Shown: piece after piece, positions 1-5,618 of the stretch
Numbering within the stretch: the first letter of the stretch is position 1
Layout: each line of letters opens with the position of its first letter
Notes under the pieces: generated by a model
The model's database searches: none
What the model saw: only the letters and a program-made list of their open reading frames with translations
What the model was told of the DNA's origin: nothing
Translations under genes and position numbers: made by a program
Assembly (NCBI GenBank): GCA_003506895.1
Contig: DNXO01000126.1
Span: 10,675 to 25,648, forward strand
From: Acetobacteraceae bacterium
GTDB taxonomy: Bacteria > Pseudomonadota > Alphaproteobacteria > Acetobacterales > Acetobacteraceae
Length of the DNA stretch: 14,974 nucleotides
Direction of reading: 5' to 3'

Positions 1-211
1 TGCCGGCGTTGATCAGGTCGGCGTCTTCCTCGCCCTCGAACGGGAAGGGGCCCATGCCCAGCATGCCGTTTTCGGATTGAAGCTGGATCGACATGCCGTC
101 CGGGATGTGGTTCGCCACCAGGGTCGGGATGCCGATCCCCAGGTTCACGTAAAAGCCGTCCTGCAGTTCCTGCGCCGCGCGAGCGGCCATTTGGTCACGG
201 GTCCAGGCCAT
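1..211 (-). CDS. scoB: 3-oxoacid CoA-transferase, subunit B (3' part missing at window edge)
   Basis: Beta subunit of a heterodimeric succinyl-CoA:3-ketoacid / 3-oxoadipate type CoA-transferase, which moves CoA between succinyl-CoA and a 3-oxo acid. About 70 N-terminal residues are visible, beginning MAWTRDQMAARAAQEL, then the glycine-rich NLGIGIPTLVANHIP. The SENGMLGMGPFP segment carries the Glu of the family's ENG motif, which forms the glutamyl-CoA thioester. The ATG lies 3 bases after the scoA stop codon, so translation is surely coupled. The C-terminal two thirds lie outside the window. Family assignment is firm; the acceptor substrate (acetoacetate or 3-oxoadipate) cannot be told from sequence. 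Confidence 0.93.
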   Translation of the reverse strand, partial: MAWTRDQMAARAAQELQDGFYVNLGIGIPTLVANHIPDGMSIQLQSENGMLGMGPFPFEGEEDADLINAG

Positions 212-214
212 GGC

Positions 215-922
215 TCAGCTCCTTTTCCGCACGGTGCGTTGTTCGATCCGTTTGTCCACCGTATCCAACTTGACGATGCGATCGACGAAGATACCGGGGG
301 TGATGATGTGGTCGGGGTCGAAGGCGCCGGGCGCCACCATTTCCTCGACCTGTACCACCGTCATCTCGCCGGCGGTGGCCATGATCGGATTGAAATTCCG
401 AGCGGTCTTTCGATAGACCAGATTGCCCTCGGGGTCGGCCCTCCAGGCGTGAATGATGGACAGGTCGGCGCGTAACCCGCGTTCCTGCACATACATCCGT
501 CCGTCGAATTCCTGCTGGACCTTGCCCTCGGCGATCTGGGTGCCGGCGCCGGTCGCGGTGAAGAACGCGGGGATTCCCGCGCCCCCGGCACGAATGCGTT
601 CGGCCAGCGTCCCTTGCGGGTTGAATTCGATCTCTAGCTCACCGGCCAGATACTGTTTGGCGAAAGTGGCGTTTTCACCGACGTAGGAGCTAATCATCTT
701 CCGCACCTGCCGCGTTTGCAGCAGCAGGCCCAAGCCGGCGTCATCGACACCCGCGTTGTTGGAGATGATCGTCAGGTTCTTCACGCCGCTGTCGCGGATC
801 GCCTCGATCAGCGCGCCGGGGATGCCGCATAGCCCGAACCCGCCGGACATGATCGTCATGCCGTCGCGCAGCACGCCGGCCAAAGCCGTCTTCGCATCCG
901 GGAAAATCTTGTTGACCGCCAT
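215..922 (-). CDS. scoA: 3-oxoacid CoA-transferase, subunit A
   Basis: Alpha subunit (235 aa, the usual length) of the same CoA-transferase. Family signatures in order are SGGFGLCGIPGALIEAI near residue 28, NNAGVDDAGLGLLL, SYVGENATFAKQYLAGELE, the PQGTLAERIRAGGAGIPAFF loop, and IMATAGEMTVVQVEEMV near the C-terminus. I chose the ATG at 922; a GTG 12 bases upstream would only add MGAC, which has no counterpart in the family. The gene sits 51 bases downstream of the rRNA methyltransferase gene and directly ahead of scoB, all on the minus strand, so it could be co-transcribed with either side. It acts in the cytoplasm in ketone-body or beta-ketoadipate catabolism; which of these is not resolved. 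Confidence 0.93.
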   Translation of the reverse strand: MAVNKIFPDAKTALAGVLRDGMTIMSGGFGLCGIPGALIEAIRDSGVKNLTIISNNAGVDDAGLGLLLQTRQVRKMISSYVGENATFAKQYLAGELEIEFNPQGTLAERIRAGGAGIPAFFTATGAGTQIAEGKVQQEFDGRMYVQERGLRADLSIIHAWRADPEGNLVYRKTARNFNPIMATAGEMTVVQVEEMVAPGAFDPDHIITPGIFVDRIVKLDTVDKRIEQRTVRKRS

Positions 923-973
923 GCACGCCCCCACACCTCGAACTTCCGGGCATCTAGCCGATGCGGCGGCCTA

Positions 974-1876
974 TCAGCAAGCACCCCACAGGAACGTCAG
1001 CTCATGCTTGTTGTGGAACAGGTGGATGACCTGGCCGCCGGGGATCGCGGCGAAGGCTTCGGCTGCCGCGTGATCGGTGGGACCCTGGAACTTGATGGTG
1101 CAGACGATGTGGCGCGCGGCCCCGGCGTCGATCCATTTACGCACCAGCGCCAGCAGGCGGTCGGGATAGGCGATGATGTCGCTGCACAGCCAATCCACCG
1201 GCTCCGGCGCCATGCCGAATGCGCTGTCCAGGCGTTCGGTTACCCCCGGCATTTCGGCGACAACCGGGTCCAGCGGCGCCCTGTCCACCGCCGTGACGTT
1301 GGCCCCCAGCGATGCCAGCACATAGGTCCAGCCGCCCGGCGAGGCACCCAGATCGAGGCAGGTTTCCCCCGGTTTGGGGTATTGTCCAAATCGGGTCAGC
1401 GCCTCCCACAGTTTCAAATACGCTCGGCTGGGCGGGCCGATATGGTCCTCGATGAACAGGCATTCGCCGTTGACGAACGGGCTGGACTTGGTGGGGCTGG
1501 CCAGCAGGCGATCCGGCCCGAGCAGCGTCCACGCGCCCAGATGGGAGGCGGGCGGCAGCGACGGGAAGACCAGCGGGCGGGCTTTGACCGGCGGCAGGCG
1601 TTCCTGGATCAGTGCCATCCGGCGGTGAAAGCCCGCGGCATAGGCGCCCCAGTTGCGTTGCAGGGCACGCAGGGCGTCGGCGGCGGCCTTGACGGTGGGG
1701 GCCTCGATCTCGCGCGGGTCGGTCCAGATATCCAGCGCCCAGGCGGCGTGGACGGGGGCGTCGGGGGACAGCGCCAGCCGGCCGTGCCATTCGGTGACGG
1801 TGACGCCGCGGCGGGTGAGTTCTTCGGCCAGGGAGTCCTCGAACCCCTCGGCGGCGAGATACGCGGACCCGATCAT
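974..1876 (-). CDS. RlmM-type SAM-dependent 23S rRNA 2'-O-methyltransferase
   Basis: A 300-aa FtsJ/RlmM-like methyltransferase. The SAM-binding motif I is CLDLGASPGGWT at residues 173-184. The catalytic K-D-K-E tetrad of RNA 2'-O-ribose methyltransferases can be placed at K155 (AYLKLWEAL), D233 (CSDIIAYPD), K262 (CTIKFQG) and E292 (KHELTF). It is shorter than E. coli RlmM (about 366 aa), the difference being in the N-terminal RNA-binding part. The start is the ATG at 1876, which overlaps the stop of the DUF423 gene as ATGA. In E. coli ygdD also directly precedes rlmM, so the neighbourhood supports the call. Modification of 23S rRNA C2498 is known for E. coli RlmM; that this protein does the same is inference. 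Confidence 0.82.
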   Translation of the reverse strand: MIGSAYLAAEGFEDSLAEELTRRGVTVTEWHGRLALSPDAPVHAAWALDIWTDPREIEAPTVKAAADALRALQRNWGAYAAGFHRRMALIQERLPPVKARPLVFPSLPPASHLGAWTLLGPDRLLASPTKSSPFVNGECLFIEDHIGPPSRAYLKLWEALTRFGQYPKPGETCLDLGASPGGWTYVLASLGANVTAVDRAPLDPVVAEMPGVTERLDSAFGMAPEPVDWLCSDIIAYPDRLLALVRKWIDAGAARHIVCTIKFQGPTDHAAAEAFAAIPGGQVIHLFHNKHELTFLWGAC

Positions 1877-2229
1877 CGGGTGCGGAGGGCGGAGGCACCC
1901 AGCAGCAGCCAGCCGATCATCAGCAGCGTGCCCCCGGTGGGGGCGACGGAACCCAGGGAGTGGCCGGTCAGGGCGTGGGTGTAAACGGCGCCGCAGAACA
2001 GGATGGTGCCCAGGGTGAACGCGGCGCCGGCGGCGTTGGTCAGCCAGCCGCCGCGCGGTGACCACAGGCCGGTACCGAGCAGGGCGAGGGCGTGCCAGCC
2101 GTGCATCTGGACGCCGCTGGCGACGATGTGGGCGGCGTCTGGGTCTTGGACTCCGTGGGCGGCGAAGGCGGCCATGGCGACGGCGGCGAAACCGGTTAGG
2201 GAGGCCAGTGCTATCCAGATACGTTGCAT
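1873..2229 (-). CDS. DUF423 family small membrane protein (YgdD-like)
   Basis: A 118-aa, strongly hydrophobic protein with about four transmembrane segments. It begins MQRIWIALASLTGFAAVAMAAF and contains AAHG near residue 24, GVQMHGWHALALL, and C-terminal LLMIGWLLLGASAL, the pattern of the DUF423/YgdD family. Its biochemical function is not established. I chose the ATG at 2229, preceded by GGAG about 10 bases upstream. The reading frame stays open further upstream, but that part is polar and unlike the family. The stop overlaps the start of the methyltransferase gene by 4 bases (ATGA), which implies translational coupling. Confidence 0.88.
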   Translation of the reverse strand: MQRIWIALASLTGFAAVAMAAFAAHGVQDPDAAHIVASGVQMHGWHALALLGTGLWSPRGGWLTNAAGAAFTLGTILFCGAVYTHALTGHSLGSVAPTGGTLLMIGWLLLGASALRTR

Positions 2230-2351
2230 GGGGGGAAGGCTCCGTGACGCGGTGGCGCCCGTCATGTCCCGACGGTTCTTATTGGGCAAGAGGATTGTGG
2301 CGGCGGCCACGGCCTTGGTATCCCCACTGACGGATGCCGCACCGAACAGAC

Positions 2352-2627
2352 TTAATGATATTGTTCCAGATCGACGCGGACGGCGTCTTCGCCATCCCAC
2401 TCGAAGGTCAAGCACCACGGACCGTTGATGTGGACGGTATAGCGAACAGGTTTGCCCTGTAACCGATGGAAATTGAACCCGGGGGCGTTCATATCATCGG
2501 GCCGCGTGGCGGCGTCCAGGCGGGAAAGCCTGATCTTCAGGCGTTTGACCAAATCCGAGCGGATCTTCGTGGCATCGCCGGCGTGCCAAAAGACATCGAG
2601 CGCACGGTTCCGGAAGGTTCGGATCAT
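2352..2627 (-). CDS. higB: HigB-type toxin (RelE/ParE superfamily)
   Basis: A 91-aa protein of the HigB group of type II toxins, expected to be a ribosome-dependent mRNA endonuclease. Visible features are the start MIRTFRNRALDVFW, the KRLKIRLSRLDAA helix (residues 28-40), MNAPGFNFHRL (46-56), GPWCLTFEW (69-77) and the terminal VDLEQYH, whose Y90-H91 end matches the family. Where many HigB proteins read N-W-R, this one reads P-W-C (residues 70-72); I believe this is a known variant, but activity is not assured. The frame remains open upstream to about 3155, but there it runs antisense to higA, so ATG 2627 is taken as the start. No Shine-Dalgarno is visible. The partner antitoxin is divergent, not downstream as is usual. 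Confidence 0.88.
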   Translation of the reverse strand: MIRTFRNRALDVFWHAGDATKIRSDLVKRLKIRLSRLDAATRPDDMNAPGFNFHRLQGKPVRYTVHINGPWCLTFEWDGEDAVRVDLEQYH

Positions 2628-2633
2628 GCCGGA

Positions 2634-2663
2634 TCTGTAAGGTGTGGCTTTTCTATCTGTCAA
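2634..2663 (-). promoter_or_regulatory. Candidate higB promoter
   Basis: Read on the minus strand, a perfect TTGACA -35 (2663-2658) is followed by an 18-base spacer and a weak -10, TACAGA (2639-2634, 3 of 6 matches). Transcription would start within a base or two of the higB ATG at 2627, so the toxin message would be leaderless or nearly so. The -35 lies wholly inside the left arm of the shared palindrome. Inference from consensus matching only. Confidence 0.45.
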
Positions 2664-2676
2664 GCGCTGCTTGACA
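2658..2676. promoter_or_regulatory. Palindromic operator shared by higB and higA
   Basis: The sequence TGTCAAGCGCTGCTTGACA is an inverted repeat with perfect 8-bp arms and a 3-bp centre. Each arm contains TTGACA on the strand leading to one of the two genes, so the two -35 elements are the two halves of the palindrome. A symmetric HTH dimer such as HigA bound here would cover both -35 elements at once. The palindrome and its position are seen directly; HigA binding is inferred from the autoregulation known for this antitoxin family. Confidence 0.75.
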
Positions 2677-2699
2677 ATCGCGGGACCACTCCCGATAAA
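2671..2699 (+). promoter_or_regulatory. Candidate higA promoter
   Basis: A perfect -35 TTGACA (2671-2676), an optimal 17-base spacer and a -10 GATAAA (2694-2699, 4 of 6). Expected start of transcription is near 2706, giving a leader of about 42 bases before the higA ATG. It is the stronger of the two divergent promoters by consensus, which would favour antitoxin over toxin. Confidence 0.6.
2681..2694. repeat. Inverted repeat in the higA promoter spacer
   Basis: CGGGA-ccac-TCCCG, 5-bp perfect arms and a 4-base centre, lying between the -35 and -10 of the higA promoter. It could be a secondary operator; it is short enough to be chance. Confidence 0.35.
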
Positions 2700-2710
2700 T
2701 ACCGAAGTAG

Positions 2711-2724
2711 GGAGAACGCTCTCC
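2711..2724 (+). repeat. Inverted repeat in the higA leader
   Basis: GGAGA-acgc-TCTCC, 5-bp arms with a 4-base loop, just downstream of the predicted higA transcription start. It could fold as a small 5' leader hairpin. It contains the only good GGAG of the leader, but that lies too far (over 30 bases) from the ATG to serve as ribosome binding site. Confidence 0.35.
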
Positions 2725-2747
2725 ATCCCGATCGCAGCAGCAGGACC

Positions 2748-3065
2748 ATGGTCGATTTCAGTGTCAAAGACGCCCCGGCGTGGCGCCCGTCCCATCCGGG
2801 GGAGATGCTGCGCGAGGATGTATTTCCAGCGCTGCGGTTGACTGTTACCGCTGCGGCCGAAAAGCTGGGTGTCTCGCGCCAGATGCTCCATGCTATCCTG
2901 GCCGAACGCTCGGCGGTAACGCCCGAGATGGCGGTGCGCCTGGGCAAGCTGTGCGGCGACGGCGCGGATATTTGGCTGCGTATGCAGATGGCGCACGATT
3001 TGTGGCAAGCCAAGCGGGACCTGGCCGAGACGGTGAAGCAAATCCCGACCCTGCACGCCGCCTGA
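2748..3065 (+). CDS. higA: HigA-type antitoxin (XRE-family HTH)
   Basis: A 105-aa antitoxin of the HigA/VapI group, which neutralises HigB and represses its own locus. After a short N-terminal tail comes the hallmark RPSHPGEMLRED (residues 13-24). A helix-turn-helix follows at about 33-54 (TVTAAAEKLGVSRQMLHAIL), then the family's TPEMAVRLGKLCG and IWLRMQMAHDLWQA. ATG 2748 fits the family length; the frame stays open upstream to 2466, but that part is antisense to higB and has no family resemblance. The Shine-Dalgarno is poor: AGGA lies only 2 bases from the ATG. The gene points away from higB across 120 bases, so the pair cannot be one operon. Confidence 0.9.
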   Translation: MVDFSVKDAPAWRPSHPGEMLREDVFPALRLTVTAAAEKLGVSRQMLHAILAERSAVTPEMAVRLGKLCGDGADIWLRMQMAHDLWQAKRDLAETVKQIPTLHAA

Positions 3066-3259
3066 AACGGTTCGGCGCGCCCCTGTGACAGCCGGCCCCA
3101 TGTCAGGCGACATTAGGGGCCTGCGGTTCGCGCCGTTCAGCGGTTCAAATTCCATTCGGGCAGGTATTCCTCGGAAATTCAGTGTGTTCTTGAAAGGGCG
3201 TCGCTTGCTGGCTCAACTCGTGGCGTGTAAGCATCGTAATAGGTTCGAGGAACGGGACC

Positions 3260-4159
3260 GTGACCAAAGCCGTTTTTGCGACGAAAATAGATCCCAGCTA
3301 CGACGATTTGCCAGAGCAGCGTTACCATTTCCCGCCAACATATCGAAGGGCGGTAGAGGAGGCGCTTGGCGACTGGATAGTCTATTATGAGCCGCGCCGA
3401 AGTTCTGGGGCGCTTAGCAGTCGTGGCGGACGCCAATCATACTTTGCGACGGCGCGCGTTGTCAGGATCGAACGGGACTCGCGGCACGCCGATTATTTCT
3501 ACGCCTATGTCGAAGATTTTCTGCCGTTCGATCGGCCTGTTCCGTTTAGGGAAGGCGAGCATTATTACGAGGGCGGTCTGCGTAGAGCCGATGGTGGAAC
3601 CAGCAAAGGTGCGTTTGGCCGTTCCGTCCGGCCAATATCGGAAGGTGAATACAATGCCATACTCCGCTCCGGCTTTGCGCAGCTACTAGGCGATCAGCAA
3701 CAGATGCGCCCCTCGGTACCGTTTGCCTTCGCCGAGGAACAAGAAATCTTCGAAAGACCTATTGTTGAAAGCGTCATTCGCAGGCCGTTCCGAGATGCGG
3801 TGTTCTCGTCCGTGGTTAAAAGCGCGTACGGGAACACATGTGCAATGACGGGCCTCAAAATTATCAACGGGGGCGGAAGGTCAGAGGTGCAGGCGGCGCA
3901 TATTCGACCCGTTAGCCAGTCTGGCACTGACTCCGTCCGCAATGGCGTCGCGCTTTGTGGCACCATTCATTGGATGTTTGACCGGGGCTTATTATCTCTC
4001 GACGACGACTATAATATCCTGTTGGCGAAGGGGAAAGTTTCCGAGCCGGTGAAGCGCCTTCTGAATCCCGACCTCCGCATGCGGCTTCCGCCGCAACCCG
4101 ATCTGCGGCCCAATCCCCAGTGGCTTCGGTATCACAGGGACGAGATTTTCAAGGGCTGA
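3260..4159 (+). CDS. HNH endonuclease, putative restriction type
   Basis: A 299-aa two-part protein. The C-terminal part (about 190-260) is an HNH nuclease of the HNH_2 type: C194 in TCAMTG, H214 in VQAAHIRP, N228 in VRNGVALC and H237 in TIHWMFDRG give the H-N-H metal and catalytic set, followed by LLSLDDDYNILL. The N-terminal part (about 20-110), with LGDWIVYYEPRR and YFATARVVRIE, resembles the beta-rich PUA/EVE-like readers fused to such nucleases; that fold is my inference. A role as a modification-dependent (type IV-like) restriction enzyme is possible but unproven, and no methyltransferase partner is present. The start is GTG at 3260, with GAGG 9 bases upstream and no in-frame ATG before mid-protein. 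A sampled line is about 55% GC, lower than the flanks, suggesting acquisition. Its end is 5 bases from the convergent gene's stop. Confidence 0.85.
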   Translation: MTKAVFATKIDPSYDDLPEQRYHFPPTYRRAVEEALGDWIVYYEPRRSSGALSSRGGRQSYFATARVVRIERDSRHADYFYAYVEDFLPFDRPVPFREGEHYYEGGLRRADGGTSKGAFGRSVRPISEGEYNAILRSGFAQLLGDQQQMRPSVPFAFAEEQEIFERPIVESVIRRPFRDAVFSSVVKSAYGNTCAMTGLKIINGGGRSEVQAAHIRPVSQSGTDSVRNGVALCGTIHWMFDRGLLSLDDDYNILLAKGKVSEPVKRLLNPDLRMRLPPQPDLRPNPQWLRYHRDEIFKG

Positions 4160-4164
4160 CCTGC

Positions 4165-4542
4165 TCAGTAGAAGCCACGAGGTGTCTCCAGGGCTGAAGA
4201 ATCGACGACCGTAGGACCTTTTTCGTCATCCAGGCTGATAATCAGCGCGGCTCCCCCGTAGTTACCCGACACCCGAGCAGTGTCCGGTGTCGAGTCGAAA
4301 AGGACCAATGCATCGGGACCCTTCCCGCCTTCGTCGGGTGTCATCTGTCCGCACAGGCGACCATCTTCCATGATCCCAACTTCGATCTGGTAACTAATTT
4401 TGGTGTCCGGGTTCTCGATCATCAACAGGAAATCATACCCCGACGATGTATTGGGCCCAAAGTATATCCGCCATCTATCAGCACGATCCTTTGGTGTGAA
4501 TTCCTGATCCACGATGAAAAGTGCATCCTGATCGTTGCTCAT
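4165..4542 (-). CDS. Hypothetical acidic protein, convergent with the HNH nuclease gene
   Basis: A 125-aa protein I do not recognise. It is soluble, with no signal peptide or membrane segment, and acidic (I count 22 Asp/Glu against 10 Lys/Arg). Alternating hydrophobic stretches such as WRIYFGP, YDFLLMIE and ALIISLDDE suggest a mostly beta fold. The ATG at 4542 has AAGG about 10 bases upstream. Its stop is 5 bases from that of the HNH gene, tail-to-tail, and a sampled line has similarly reduced GC (about 57%), so the two may have arrived together. A role as inhibitor or partner of the nuclease is only speculation from its charge and position. Confidence 0.6.
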   Translation of the reverse strand: MSNDQDALFIVDQEFTPKDRADRWRIYFGPNTSSGYDFLLMIENPDTKISYQIEVGIMEDGRLCGQMTPDEGGKGPDALVLFDSTPDTARVSGNYGGAALIISLDDEKGPTVVDSSALETPRGFY

Positions 4543-4554
4543 AGGTCAGCCTTG

Positions 4555-4734
4555 TTAAAAGCGGATGGTTTCGGGATCGATAGTCGGCGTCATAAGCACC
4601 GAATTCAACGCCCATCTTCGGTGATTGTCTCCGGGCAATAGTCGAACCGGCCGCGCCGGGATATGTCTCGGGCGGCCCCCGGCGTGGCGTTCGTCCAACC
4701 CGGGGAGTATGCTGCGCAGGTCGTATTCCGCCAT
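4555..4734 (-). CDS. Short ORF, possibly a degenerate gene
   Basis: A 59-aa frame opening MAEYDLRSILPGLDER and ending TPTIDPETIRF, starting 19 bases after the stop of the 223-aa gene on the same strand. I do not recognise it and see no clear ribosome binding site. Two features argue for a scrambled origin. Its first bases repeat 21 bases from the 3' end of the HpaB-type gene in the same frame (MAEYDL). Its middle overlaps, in a different frame, a remnant of the 3' end of the 89-aa gene. It could be a real small gene or a pseudogene; the evidence is about even. Confidence 0.3.
   Translation of the reverse strand: MAEYDLRSILPGLDERHAGGRPRHIPARPVRLLPGDNHRRWALNSVLMTPTIDPETIRF
4605..4650 (-). pseudogene. 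Remnant of the 3' end of a paralogue of the 89-aa gene (5768-6037)
   Basis: In this frame the DNA reads RFDYCPETITEDGR and then a stop, matching RFDYCLEAIAEDGR near the C-terminus of the 89-aa protein. The DNA of 4610-4650 and 5791-5831 agrees at 37 of 41 bases by eye. Nothing upstream in this frame resembles the rest of the 89-aa protein, so only a tail fragment survives. Confidence 0.55.
4610..4650 (-). repeat. 41-bp diverged repeat, copy 1
   Basis: Matches 5791-5831 at 37 of 41 positions, in the same orientation and coding frame. The four differences are all transitions, three of them at third codon positions, which implies an ancestrally coding copy. Confidence 0.75.
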
Positions 4735-4737
4735 GCA
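4717..4737. repeat. 21-bp exact repeat, copy 1
   Basis: CAGGTCGTATTCCGCCATGC plus one further base, identical to 6597-6617 at the 3' end of the HpaB-type gene, in the same orientation. On the minus strand both encode CMAEYDL in frame. Flanking bases do not match. Confidence 0.8.
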
Positions 4738-4753
4738 CTGTTGCGCTGGCGAG

Positions 4754-5425
4754 TCAGGCGGATCGCTGTCGGGGGGCGGTTCCTGTCCCGTTGTTCGAGC
4801 GCGGCAGGCCGCGTTCTCGCCAGTCTGCTCTTGCGGAGCGCAGCGCGGCGTCGATGATGGCGTTGACGCTGGCGACCGCGGGAGGATCGGGCAAGAAACG
4901 TCTCTTGGGCGTCTCGCTTTCCATTGTGTGGGATTTTGTCTCCGATTTTTCGACGGGTGAGGGTTTGGGCGTGCTGGGGAGGGCGCTCAGCATGGCCTCG
5001 GCGGCGATGTGGCGGGTCCATTCGTCCTGGCCGGCGGTATCGTGATTTGTTTCGCGTTTGCGGCGCTGCTGCTGCTCGCGGAGGAGGCGGTTGTGGGCGG
5101 ACAGCGAGGCGCGGATCATCGCGGTGTACTGGGCGTTGAGTTTCACGATCAGGTTTATGTCGCTGGCGTGGAGGCGGATGAGTCTGAGGATGTCCTCGGC
5201 CTGGGCTCTGGCGGCGATGCACTGTGCGGCGAGTTCGGCCTCGTCGGCGTTGACCGGTGCCAGGGCCGCAATTCTGGCTATCGCGGCATGGTTTCTGGTC
5301 AGTGTGGCTTCCGGGGTGTCTTCGATCGGCGGCGGAAGCAGGGCGATCAGCGTGTGCATGAGGTGGCGGTACGCCCGGGCCGGGAGGTCGATGGGTGGGT
5401 TTTGGGGCTGGGGCCGGGTTTCCAT
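4754..5425 (-). CDS. Conserved-looking hypothetical protein, 223 aa
   Basis: A largely helical, soluble protein of unknown function. Residues about 15-125 form amphipathic helices (RAYRHLMHTLIALLPPP, EAELAAQCIAARAQAEDIL, LNAQYTAMIRASLSAHNRLL) running into a basic stretch, QQQRRKRE. A low-complexity linker follows (PSTPKPSPVEKSETKSH), then a C-terminal helix, VASVNAIIDAALRSARADW. I have an impression of similar unnamed proteins in Acetobacteraceae but cannot name a family. Codon use is normal for the window (GC-rich third positions), which supports it as a gene. The start is ATG 5425, with no Shine-Dalgarno; a promoter-like element lies so close that the message may be leaderless. Confidence 0.65.
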   Translation of the reverse strand: METRPQPQNPPIDLPARAYRHLMHTLIALLPPPIEDTPEATLTRNHAAIARIAALAPVNADEAELAAQCIAARAQAEDILRLIRLHASDINLIVKLNAQYTAMIRASLSAHNRLLREQQQRRKRETNHDTAGQDEWTRHIAAEAMLSALPSTPKPSPVEKSETKSHTMESETPKRRFLPDPPAVASVNAIIDAALRSARADWRERGLPRSNNGTGTAPRQRSA

Positions 5426-5431
5426 GGTTGA

Positions 5432-5460
5432 TGTTTAGATGGATGTAGGAAAATAGTCAA
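5432..5460 (-). promoter_or_regulatory. Candidate promoter of the 223-aa gene
   Basis: On the minus strand TTGACT (5460-5455, 5 of 6), a 17-base spacer and TAAACA (5437-5432, 3 of 6). The predicted transcription start falls about at the ATG (5425). The surrounding bases are AT-rich compared with the genes. Confidence 0.4.
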
Positions 5461-5471
5461 TATACGTTCCT

Positions 5472-5488
5472 ATGCCAGGGGCTGGCAT
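5472..5488. repeat. Perfect inverted repeat upstream of the 223-aa gene
   Basis: ATGCCAG-ggg-CTGGCAT, 7-bp perfect arms and a 3-base centre, ending 11 bases before the predicted -35 of the 223-aa gene. It is a possible activator or repressor site, or simply a small hairpin. Confidence 0.45.
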
Positions 5489-5598
5489 GCTGCCGGCGGC
5501 TTTCGGTGCCAGCGGCGGTTGCGCAACAGGGCGGGTGCCGGGGCATTTGGCTGTGGCGCGGTTGTCGAGGCGGGATTCTCTAAACACGGAGATCGCGA

Positions 5599-5618
5599 AG
5601 GGCCACAGAGGGCCACAG
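5599..5618. repeat. Tandem 10-mer, two perfect copies
   Basis: AGGGCCACAG occurs twice head-to-tail, followed directly by GGGGCTCC. A short minisatellite-like element in the non-coding stretch. Confidence 0.7.

Noticed and set aside
1004..1984. 326-aa plus-strand open frame
   Set aside because: Lies antisense to the methyltransferase gene, whose motifs are complete; low-complexity Arg/Gly/Gln composition.
2466..2747. N-terminal extension of HigA by 94 residues
   Set aside because: The extension runs antisense to higB and through the promoter region; HigA proteins begin shortly before the HPGE motif.
2628..3155. N-terminal extension of HigB in the same minus-strand frame
   Set aside because: It is antisense to higA and contains the operator; HigB proteins are about 90 residues and begin at the chosen Met.
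3140..3160. tRNA-like GGTTCAAATTCC suggesting a tRNA 3' end or attachment site
   Set aside because: The bases on either side do not pair as a T-arm and no acceptor or anticodon arm can be drawn, so it is a chance match.
4605..5222. 205-aa minus-strand frame overlapping the 223-aa gene
   Set aside because: Arg/Pro-rich out-of-frame shadow; only its last residues (RFDYC...EDGR) are meaningful, and they are reported as a gene remnant.
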